Part shown: positions 5,938-11,451 of the stretch, in pieces
Layout of the letters: every line of letters starts with the position of its first letter
Position numbering within the stretch: position 1 is the stretch's first letter
NCBI GenBank assembly: GCA_964419095.1
Contig: CAYQOG010000025.1
Location: 1-12,170, forward strand
DNA from: JAKAVK01 sp964419095
GTDB taxonomy: Archaea > Micrarchaeota > Micrarchaeia > Micrarchaeales > CABMGC01
Reading direction: 5' to 3'
Length of the DNA: 12,170 bases
The notes under the pieces: generated by a model
What the model saw: only the letters and a program-made list of their open reading frames with translations
What the model was told of the DNA's origin: nothing
Database searches by the model: none
Made by a program: the position numbers and the translations under genes

Positions 5938-7248
5938 TTGGCTAAGTTCTCGCGTGTCATGGATGTTGAAAAGAGCGTAGGGTCAGAAATAAACCTTAGG
6001 GGCTGGATCCACAGGAAGAGGGAGAGCGGCAGCATAATATTCGTGGTTCTAAGGGACACCACGGGCATAGTCCAGTGCGCAATAAAGAAGGATAGCCTTG
6101 ACGAGAAGTCATGGAATGCAGCGAAGGAGGCAAGCGTAGAATCGAGCATAGAGATCAGCGGCAAGGTCAAGGAGGACAAGCGCGCCCCTACAGGCTATGA
6201 AGTTGAATCAGCTTCCTTCAGGACAATTCACGTTTCTGAACCTTTCCCGATAACAGAATACCAGAGCACGGAGCTGCTCCTAGACAAAAGGCATCTCTGG
6301 CTAAGGAGCAGGAAGATGACAGACATAATGTGCGCAAGATCCTACATCTTCAGGTACCTGAGGGGATTCCTTGACAACGATTCATTTTTCGAGGTGACTC
6401 CCCCTTTGATAACCAAGGCGGGCGGGGAGACGGGCGCAAACCTCTTCGAGACGGATTTCTTCGGGCAGAAGGCATATCTCACTGAATCGTCGCAGCTCTA
6501 TGCTGAGGCGATGATCTTCCCTCTTGAGAAGGTCTATTCCTTTGTTCCTTCATTCAGGGCAGAAAAATCGAGAACTGTGAAGCACCTTGCAGAATATTGG
6601 CACCTTGAGGCTGAGATGGCACACTACGATTTCAATGACAATATGGATCTGCAGGAGCAGCTGGTCAGCAGCGTGGCGAACAGCCTCGCAAAGGAGCATG
6701 AGGAGATACTTAAGAATCTCAATGTCAACAAGGACGACCTCCTGAAGATAAAGCCACCTTTCAAGAGAATAACTTACGAGAAGGCTTTGGAAGTACTGAA
6801 TGACAAAGGCGCAAAGCTGAAATGGGGCGACGACTTCGGAGTGGAGGAGGAGAGGATGCTTACGGAAGAGGAGAGCAAGCCGATATTCGTGCACAGCTGG
6901 CCTAGAGAACTGAAGCCGTTCTACATGCCGGTCAACCCGAAGGATGAAAGGACTGTGCTTGGCTCTGATCTCCAAGCCCCGAGAGGCCACGGAGAGATAA
7001 TTGGGGGCAGCGAAAGGATCTGGAAATACGATGAATTGATGGAAAGGATGAAGGAGGTAGAGAAAGCCAAGGGAATAAAGTTCAACATGAAGAACTACGA
7101 ATGGTGGATAGACCTGAGGAAGTATGGTTCCGTGCCTCATTCAGGATTCGGCATGGGAGCAGAGCGATTGATAAAATGGCTGCTGAATTTGGATCACATA
7201 CGCGATGCGATTCCATTCCCAAGGATGTCAAACAGACTTGAGCCGTAA
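5938..7248 (+). CDS. asnS: Asparaginyl-tRNA synthetase
   Basis: Class IIb aminoacyl-tRNA synthetase that activates asparagine and charges tRNA-Asn. About 436 residues: an N-terminal OB-fold anticodon-binding domain (INLRGWIHRKRESGSIIFVVLRD) and a catalytic domain. Motif 2 is FRAEKSRT (from about residue 206) and motif 3 is GFGMGAERL (403-411). The segments HLAEYWHLEAEMA and YGSVPHSGFGMG distinguish AsnRS from archaeal AspRS. Start choice: the frame opens at 5824, but that lies ahead of the TATA box. ATG 5959 would cut off the first OB strand (KFSRVMDV, which matches the usual yVrIsDv). TTG 5938, preceded by GTGAT at 5929-5933, keeps it and is my choice; ATG 5959 remains possible. Its presence implies direct Asn-tRNA charging, which fits the AsnB downstream. 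Confidence 0.95.
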   Translation: MAKFSRVMDVEKSVGSEINLRGWIHRKRESGSIIFVVLRDTTGIVQCAIKKDSLDEKSWNAAKEASVESSIEISGKVKEDKRAPTGYEVESASFRTIHVSEPFPITEYQSTELLLDKRHLWLRSRKMTDIMCARSYIFRYLRGFLDNDSFFEVTPPLITKAGGETGANLFETDFFGQKAYLTESSQLYAEAMIFPLEKVYSFVPSFRAEKSRTVKHLAEYWHLEAEMAHYDFNDNMDLQEQLVSSVANSLAKEHEEILKNLNVNKDDLLKIKPPFKRITYEKALEVLNDKGAKLKWGDDFGVEEERMLTEEESKPIFVHSWPRELKPFYMPVNPKDERTVLGSDLQAPRGHGEIIGGSERIWKYDELMERMKEVEKAKGIKFNMKNYEWWIDLRKYGSVPHSGFGMGAERLIKWLLNLDHIRDAIPFPRMSNRLEP

Positions 7249-7252
7249 CACT

Positions 7253-7283
7253 TATATATCTATTAGGGTATATATTTATTAGG
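7253..7283 (+). repeat. Two 15-bp direct repeats in the TA-module promoter
   Basis: TATATATCTATTAGG (7253-7267) and TATATATTTATTAGG (7269-7283) match at 14 of 15 positions and lie in tandem with a 16-bp period, between the asnS stop and the wHTH gene start at 7291. Each contains a TATA-like core, so the repeats coincide with the promoter itself. They could be operator sites for the product of the first gene, as in autoregulated toxin-antitoxin operons. The AGG of the second copy also serves as a weak Shine-Dalgarno. Confidence 0.6.
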
Positions 7284-7290
7284 TATCAGA

Positions 7291-7569
7291 ATGGCCAGAC
7301 TAAAGACGATTCAAAAGGAGATAGTACATTATCCTACGTTAAAGACCATACTTGCAATAGAGGAAGTAGTAAAGAACGCTGATGTTCCGCTTAGCAGGAA
7401 CCAGATTCTTGCCAGGCTGCCTACAAAGGTTATGCGCTCTACATTAAATCTTGCACTTGATTACATGGAAAGACGTGGGATGGTACTCGAAACTAAGAAC
7501 GGATTTATCTGGACCTTTAATCCCAGCAGGAAGCTAGAAAAGGCGGAAGAAAAAGCACTAGAAGTGTGA
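7291..7569 (+). CDS. Winged-helix DNA-binding protein, putative antitoxin/repressor
   Basis: 92-residue protein with a winged-helix look: helix (residues 15-28, LKTILAIEEVVKNA), helix-turn-helix (about 33-62, PLSRNQILARLPTKVMRSTLNLALDYMERRG), and a wing hairpin (VLETKNGFIWTFNP). A charged C-terminal helix (KLEKAEEKALEV) could contact a partner. It probably binds DNA. The next gene is RelE-like and overlaps its translation signals, so the likely role is antitoxin and autorepressor of the pair, acting on the direct repeats at 7253-7283. That role is inferred from context only. No toxin-neutralising domain of a known antitoxin family is recognisable. The A+T content is higher than in the flanking asnS and asnB genes, consistent with a mobile accessory module. 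Confidence 0.7.
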   Translation: MARLKTIQKEIVHYPTLKTILAIEEVVKNADVPLSRNQILARLPTKVMRSTLNLALDYMERRGMVLETKNGFIWTFNPSRKLEKAEEKALEV

Positions 7570-7573
7570 TGCT

Positions 7574-7972
7574 TTGTTTGGCAAACGAGTTTCTGTAAGG
7601 CTACTTGGTGATGCAAAAGACGCTTATTTAGCACTTAAGGGGGAGGTGGCCGAGGAGAGATCGAGAGGCATTACCGACTCGTTTCACCAGACACTCCTTA
7701 AGTCAATAGATGATAAAGTTGCGCTTTTGAAGTCTCACTATGATTTTGGAATACATATACCAAGGAGAAACATAGCGCAAAAATACATTACACTCTATGA
7801 AGTAACTAACCTCTGGAAGGTAAATCTGACTGGAGCGTGGAGGATGGTATACACGCTTAAGCAGCCGCAGAGGGAAGATGCGGAAGTTGATATCATATCG
7901 ATATGGCTTGATGTGCTCGACATATTAGACCATAACGAGTATGACCGAATATTCGGCTATAGAAAGAGGTAA
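7574..7972 (+). CDS. RelE/ParE-superfamily toxin-like protein
   Basis: 132 residues. The C-terminal half carries the RelE-like pattern of archaeal members: NLWKVNLTGAWRMVYTL (79-95), two strands (VDIISIWLDVLDIL) and the terminal DHNEYDRIFGYRKR (119-132), with conserved-looking R90, Y93, H120, Y123 and Y129. RelE-family toxins cut mRNA on the ribosome; ParE relatives poison gyrase. Which applies is not visible here. The N-terminal helices (residues 12-55) precede the beta-sheet as usual, and basic residues are plentiful. The start is TTG at 7574, since no ATG is in frame. GTGAT at 7566-7570, overlapping the upstream TGA, serves as ribosome-binding site, so translation is coupled to the wHTH gene 4 bases before. 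It converges on the Lrp gene, with 8 bases between the stops. Confidence 0.8.
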   Translation: MFGKRVSVRLLGDAKDAYLALKGEVAEERSRGITDSFHQTLLKSIDDKVALLKSHYDFGIHIPRRNIAQKYITLYEVTNLWKVNLTGAWRMVYTLKQPQREDAEVDIISIWLDVLDILDHNEYDRIFGYRKR

Positions 7973-7980
7973 CAATCCGC

Positions 7981-8412
7981 TCAGCCAAGCACGAGCATCG
8001 TCTTCGTCCTTACCACGCCCTCCTTCGCGTCTATCTCGTTGAGCAGTATCTCCTTGAGATGCTCCGAGCTCTTAGCTATTATTTTCAGGAGTATGTCCGC
8101 ATCTCCTGTAATCAGCTCTCCGTCCCTGACGTAGAGCAGGTTCCTGAACTCTTTCAGCAGCGCGTCCTGGCTCTTCTCTATTTTCTTAAGCAGGTCGACA
8201 TCTATATTGACAAAGACAAACGCAGTTAAGGGAAATCCGGCCTTCTTCCAGTCGATCTCAGCCCTGTAGTGCCTTATAACGCCCTCCTTCTCAAGTTTCT
8301 TTATCCTGAAGTGTACGGTGGAGAGGGGCAATTTTAGCTTCCGCGCTATGTCAGTGTATTTGGTGGTCCCCGAATCGACTAGCGTTATCAAATCTTCACT
8401 AAATTCATCCAT
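7981..8412 (-). CDS. Lrp/AsnC family transcriptional regulator
   Basis: 143-residue feast/famine regulator. N-terminal HTH at residues 20-46 (TDIARKLKLPLSTVHFRIKKLEKEGVI) and a C-terminal RAM effector/oligomerisation domain from about 62 (TAFVFVNIDVD ... GELITGDADILLKI ... GVVRTKTMLVL). The length is normal. Such proteins form dimers to octamers, bind amino acids at the RAM interface and repress or activate genes for amino-acid metabolism. It is divergent from the operon that ends in asparagine synthetase, so asparagine, aspartate or glutamine are candidate effectors (inferred from position). A TATA box at 8442-8433 places the start site at or next to the ATG, so the mRNA is probably leaderless. 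A palindrome lies between TATA and ATG, suggesting autorepression. Confidence 0.93.
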   Translation of the reverse strand: MDEFSEDLITLVDSGTTKYTDIARKLKLPLSTVHFRIKKLEKEGVIRHYRAEIDWKKAGFPLTAFVFVNIDVDLLKKIEKSQDALLKEFRNLLYVRDGELITGDADILLKIIAKSSEHLKEILLNEIDAKEGVVRTKTMLVLG

Positions 8413-8414
8413 AT

Positions 8415-8429
8415 TTGTAGATTATACAA
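8415..8429. promoter_or_regulatory. Palindromic operator TTGTA-N5-TACAA next to the lrp start
   Basis: TTGTAGATTATACAA is a perfect 5-bp inverted repeat around a 5-bp A+T-rich centre, 15 bp in all, the size and form of Lrp-family sites. It sits 3 bases upstream of the lrp start codon, between the reverse-strand TATA box and the start, where a bound protein would block initiation. Confidence 0.65.
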
Positions 8430-8432
8430 GCC

Positions 8433-8442
8433 TATATATAAA
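8433..8442 (-). promoter_or_regulatory. TATA box of the lrp gene
   Basis: On the reverse strand the sequence reads TTTATATATA, centred about 26 bp from the ATG at 8412, so transcription should begin at or very near the start codon. Confidence 0.6.
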
Positions 8443-8455
8443 TGTTATGATAATC

Positions 8456-8470
8456 TTTGTAGTTTATATG
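8456..8470. promoter_or_regulatory. Second copy of the lrp operator sequence
   Basis: TTTGTAGTTTATA at 8456-8468 repeats TTTGTAGATTATA at 8414-8426 with one mismatch, exactly 42 bp away, about four helical turns. The right half-site is degenerate (TATGA in place of TACAA). It lies 17-30 bp upstream of the rightward TATA box, a position suitable for activation or cooperative binding. Confidence 0.5.
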
Positions 8471-8487
8471 AAACTTTTGAAGAAGAG

Positions 8488-8495
8488 TATATATA
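8488..8495 (+). promoter_or_regulatory. TATA box of the asnB operon
   Basis: TATATATA at 8488-8495 predicts a start site near 8516-8520, a few bases before the ATG at 8526. The transcript would be nearly leaderless, in keeping with the absence of a Shine-Dalgarno. Confidence 0.55.
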
Positions 8496-8525
8496 GAGCT
8501 CTCGCCTATTCCATTATGGATTACT

Positions 8526-8912
8526 ATGAGCGTGAGGCAGCTATTCCGACGCAGCAGATCTGGCGGCATAGAAGCGGAGATAGATGGAGTCCGAAGGGGA
8601 TTGCCCCCAGAGGAGCGTTTCTACGTGGCCAAGGAGAGAGGGGAGAGCGCAGCAAAGGATGGACGGCGTGGGGAGGCAGTGCTCTGGTACAGCGACGCGG
8701 TCAAGGCAGCCAGCGCAATGGTCAGCGACAGGTTCAAGGACAGTTCTGGAAACGTGCATAAGAGACTTATCGAGATACTGCAAACAGGCATAGTATATCA
8801 GGGAGATCTCCACTACCATAGAGACATGAACATCGAGGACACACGGTGGGCTGGAAGAGTGGCGGACATGATGGGAAGGCTTTCGGATCTGAAAGGCAGG
8901 GCAAGGCGTTGA
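8526..8912 (+). CDS. Small helical protein of unknown function, co-transcribed with asnB
   Basis: 128-residue basic protein with no clear family. The segment YVAKERGESAAKDGRRGEAVLWYSDAVKAAS (about residues 33-63) has the spacing of one TPR or MIT-like helical hairpin (G, A, Y, A at typical positions). The rest (ERGE..., HKRLIEILQTGIVYQGDLHYHRD, RWAGRVADMMGRLSDLKGRARR) is also largely helical. The N-terminal 14 residues are Arg/Ser-rich. It ends 4 bases before the asnB ATG and shares its promoter, so it is likely made together with AsnB and may bind it or adjust its activity; this is inference. The frame was preferred over an overlapping frame starting at ATG 8516, whose product is compositionally odd (Gly/Arg/Gln-rich) and stops at 8761. 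The start at 8526 fits the TATA box position. Confidence 0.65.
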   Translation: MSVRQLFRRSRSGGIEAEIDGVRRGLPPEERFYVAKERGESAAKDGRRGEAVLWYSDAVKAASAMVSDRFKDSSGNVHKRLIEILQTGIVYQGDLHYHRDMNIEDTRWAGRVADMMGRLSDLKGRARR

Positions 8913-8916
8913 TCAT

Positions 8917-10587
8917 ATGTGCGGAATAGCGTGCGTTTTCGATTTCAAGGACCAGGCAGATGCAAGGTCGCGTGCAATGTCTATGGCACGCGCCATAAGG
9001 TACAGGGGCCCTGACTGGAGCGGCATCTATGCAGACCATACCGCAGTACTTGCGCATGAGAGGCTTTCAATAGTTGACGTTGAGCATGGCGCGCAGCCGC
9101 TCATAGACGTATCTAACGGGAACGTCCTCGCAGCCAACGGCGAGATATACAATCATATGGAATTGNNNNNNNNNNTGCACAGCGAACTCAAGAAGGAGCA
9201 TATCTGGCAGACCAAATCAGATTGCGAGGTGCTTCTCTATCTTTATGACGAGTACGGGCCGCAGTTCGTGGACAAGCTGAATGGGATATTCGCATTCGCA
9301 CTTTATGACAAGAGGAACGGGAGCTATTTCATCGCAAGGGATCATGTAGGAATTGAGCCATTGTACATAGGCTGGGACGAGGATGGCACAACATACGTAG
9401 CGAGCGAGATGAAGGCGCTTGATAGGTACTGCGAGAAACTGCAGGAATTTCCGCCAGGATGCTATTACGACAGCATGGAGAAAAGATTCGTCAAGTGGTA
9501 TCAGAGGAGGTGGATGACCGAGATTCCCAAGAGAAAGGCAAATTCCATAGAGCTGAGGGAGCAGCTAGAAGCTGCAGTAAAAAGGCAGCTGATGTCTGAC
9601 GTGCCTTATGGCGTCTTAATCTCAGGGGGGCTGGATTCTTCATTAATTGCTTATTCGGCTGCAAAGTACAGCAGGAAGCGCGTCGAATCTGAAGACACTG
9701 AAGAGGCGTGGTGGCCGAGACTGCATTCTTTCTCAGTGGGACTTGAAGGCTCGCCGGACATGGCCTATGCGAGGAAAGTGGCCAAGGAGATAGGCACGGT
9801 GCACCACGAGATCGTCTTTACGCTTCAGGAAGGACTAGATGCGCTTAGGGATGTCATATACCATCTTGAGACTTTTGATACTACGACAATAAGGGCAGCG
9901 ACGCCGATGTATCTCATGGCAAGGCAGATAAAGGCAATGGGGATAAAGATGGTGCTGTCAGGCGAGGGCTCTGACGAGATATTCGGAGGCTACCTCTATT
10001 TCCACAAAGCGCCCAACGCGACGGAATTTCACGAGGAGCTGGTGGAGAAGATATCACTGCTAAGCAAATATGATTGCCTCAGGGCTAACAAGGCAACAGC
10101 GGCATGGGGGCTTGAGACAAGGGTCCCATTCCTCGACAAGGAGTTTGTGGACTATGCGATGGGCATATCCCCGGAGGATAAGATGTGCAGCGGAGAGAAG
10201 ATGGAGAAGTACATACTTAGAAAAGCGTTTGAAGGGGAATTTCCAGATGCGGAAGTTCTGTGGAGGCAGAAAGAGCAGTTCTCGGACGGTGTGGGATACG
10301 GATGGATAGACAGGCTCAAGGAATTCACCAGCCAGCACGTGACTGACGAGATGATGGCGCATGTGAAGGAGAGATTTCCAGTCCAGACCCCTACGTCGAA
10401 GGAGCAGTATTACTACAGAATGATCTTCGACGAGCTTTTCAAGAGCAGATCTGCTCCGCTTACTGTGCCGGTTGGCCCCTCGGTTGCATGCTCTACGCCT
10501 CGTGCCATGAAATGGAGCGAGGAGTTCAAGGGAATGATAGATCCTTCAGGAAGGGCAGTTAAGGGCGTGCACAAGAAATCTGCGTGA
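8917..10587 (+). CDS. asnB: Asparagine synthetase B (glutamine-hydrolysing)
   Basis: Makes asparagine from aspartate, glutamine and ATP. The N-terminal class II glutaminase domain has the nucleophile C2 (MCGIACVFDF), R49 in HERLSIVD, N74-G-E-I-Y-N-H80 and D102 in SDCEV. The C-terminal synthetase domain has the PP-loop SGGLDSS at 236-242 and VLSGEGSDEIFGGYLYFHKA. The whole length (about 552-556 residues), and especially LHSFSVGL, TTIRAATPMYLM, RQKEQFSDGVGYGWID and the tail GPSVACST...DPSGRAVKGVH, follow the Escherichia coli AsnB type as I recall it, much more closely than the Bacillus-type enzymes. This suggests acquisition from bacteria. Ten N at 9166-9175 fall in the glutaminase domain; the frame is unchanged across them. 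TGATC at 8910-8914 just ahead of the ATG may serve as ribosome-binding site. The gene is coupled to the 128-residue gene 4 bases upstream. Confidence 0.96.
   Translation: MCGIACVFDFKDQADARSRAMSMARAIRYRGPDWSGIYADHTAVLAHERLSIVDVEHGAQPLIDVSNGNVLAANGEIYNHMELXXXXHSELKKEHIWQTKSDCEVLLYLYDEYGPQFVDKLNGIFAFALYDKRNGSYFIARDHVGIEPLYIGWDEDGTTYVASEMKALDRYCEKLQEFPPGCYYDSMEKRFVKWYQRRWMTEIPKRKANSIELREQLEAAVKRQLMSDVPYGVLISGGLDSSLIAYSAAKYSRKRVESEDTEEAWWPRLHSFSVGLEGSPDMAYARKVAKEIGTVHHEIVFTLQEGLDALRDVIYHLETFDTTTIRAATPMYLMARQIKAMGIKMVLSGEGSDEIFGGYLYFHKAPNATEFHEELVEKISLLSKYDCLRANKATAAWGLETRVPFLDKEFVDYAMGISPEDKMCSGEKMEKYILRKAFEGEFPDAEVLWRQKEQFSDGVGYGWIDRLKEFTSQHVTDEMMAHVKERFPVQTPTSKEQYYYRMIFDELFKSRSAPLTVPVGPSVACSTPRAMKWSEEFKGMIDPSGRAVKGVHKKSA
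9166..9175. other. Assembly gap (10 N) inside asnB
   Basis: Ten unknown bases between GAATTG and TGCACAGC. The flanks share TG. Collapsing the N run plus the repeated TG (12 bases) gives GAA TTG CAC AGC, which stays in frame and yields the residue spacing between NGEIYNH and SDCEV that I recall for E. coli AsnB. The gap is probably a scaffold join with little or no missing sequence. Confidence 0.9.
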
Positions 10588-10623
10588 GCGGATACTACGC
10601 TGGGTCCAACTCTTTGAGAAAAC

Positions 10624-10634
10624 TTTTTATATAT
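10624..10634 (+). promoter_or_regulatory. TATA box of the carbonic-anhydrase-like gene
   Basis: TTTTTATATAT at 10624-10634 in the 66-75 bp space after asnB is a TATA-like element predicting a start near 10655. Its T5 run may also end the asnB transcript. GAGGT at 10645-10649 is 4 bases before a GTG (10654) and 13 before the ATG (10663). Confidence 0.5.
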
Positions 10635-10662
10635 CTGGTGAATAGAGGTTACTGTGTATTTT

Positions 10663-11448
10663 ATGAGTAATGATGATTCCTCAGCGGCGCAGGTGCAGGA
10701 AGACGGCGCAGTGGTAATAGTTGCATGCATGGACAGGCGGCTTGTGGAGATACTCAAGCTGTTCGGTGATCTGGAAATGCCTTTGGAGGAGAAGCAGAAG
10801 AAGCTGAAGAGCCTTTTCAAGAACGACTCTGACGTTTACAAGCAGCTAAGCGAACTTATTGGGGCAGTGGCTCCTGAAAAGATAAGAATAGTGGCAAACG
10901 CAGGAGCAAATGTCAATGGAGTTGCCAGTACGCTTAACGAAATAAAGGATCAGGAGGGAATCTCAAGGATAATTGTGGTCACGCATACAGATTGCGGTGG
11001 TATGGCAACCATTGCAAACGGGTTGTTCACAAAGGCAACGGAAGAGAACAACGAGATCTTTAGGCATCTTGGGGGTGCAAGGTACCAGAAGACTTACTCC
11101 CCGCAGGATTATAGAAGAGAGGACATTGGAGTAAAGAGGATAAGGAGCAAGGTAGAGGGAATAAACCCGGATATCCAGGAGGAGGCTGCCGGAAAGTTCT
11201 GCGACAACGTCACGGTAGTGCAAGTGGAGGTTGACGAACTGAAGGAAGTCAGTATAGGCAGGGAGCACTGGCTTGTCAAGGCGCCTTATGGCAAGGGATC
11301 TTACCCGAAGGCATTCGAGGGCACGCCAAAGTGGCAGACTTATGGGCTTGTAGGCAGAAGGAGGGATTTAGTGATAGATGAAAGAATAGCCGATACCATA
11401 GGAATGGACGTCATTCTTGAGAGAAGGCCGAGAAGAGTGAAGGGGTAG
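10663..11448 (+). CDS. Beta-carbonic-anhydrase-like zinc protein
   Basis: 261 residues. The beta-carbonic anhydrase motifs are present: CxDxR as C22-M-D24-R-R26 (VVIVACMDRRL) and HxxC as H108-T-D-C111 (VVTHTDCGGM), giving the Cys2His zinc site and the Asp-Arg pair; NAGA at about 78-81 stands where NAGN/NAGG is usual. Beta-CAs interconvert CO2 and bicarbonate. Between the first motif and the IRIVANAG strand there is a charged stretch (about residues 33-70, LEEKQKKLKSLFKNDSDVYKQLSE) longer than in compact beta-CAs. The C-terminal 120 residues (PYGKGSYPKAFEG..., RRRDLVIDERIADTIG) do not match standard enzymes, so the true reaction is uncertain. GTG 10654 is an alternative start adding three residues and has the better Shine-Dalgarno spacing; the TATA position allows either. 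It is convergent with purB, 3 bases between stops. Confidence 0.8.
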   Translation: MSNDDSSAAQVQEDGAVVIVACMDRRLVEILKLFGDLEMPLEEKQKKLKSLFKNDSDVYKQLSELIGAVAPEKIRIVANAGANVNGVASTLNEIKDQEGISRIIVVTHTDCGGMATIANGLFTKATEENNEIFRHLGGARYQKTYSPQDYRREDIGVKRIRSKVEGINPDIQEEAAGKFCDNVTVVQVEVDELKEVSIGREHWLVKAPYGKGSYPKAFEGTPKWQTYGLVGRRRDLVIDERIADTIGMDVILERRPRRVKG

Positions 11449-11451
11449 GAG

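Noticed and set aside
6550..7140. 196-residue leftward ORF opposite asnS
   Set aside because: It is antisense to conserved catalytic-domain sequence and shows no family features.
5938..7248. Aspartyl-tRNA synthetase (close relative of AsnRS)
   Set aside because: HLAEYWHLEAEMA after motif 2 and YGSVPHSGFGMGAER at motif 3 are AsnRS features; AspRS would show Asp-specific residues and HL(x)E(x)xxxD patterns.
8318..8761. 147-residue rightward ORF overlapping the lrp start and the asnB promoter
   Set aside because: It runs antisense through the lrp N-terminus and across both TATA boxes and operators. Its product is Gly/Arg/Gln-rich with no structure, and the 8526 frame gives a better protein.
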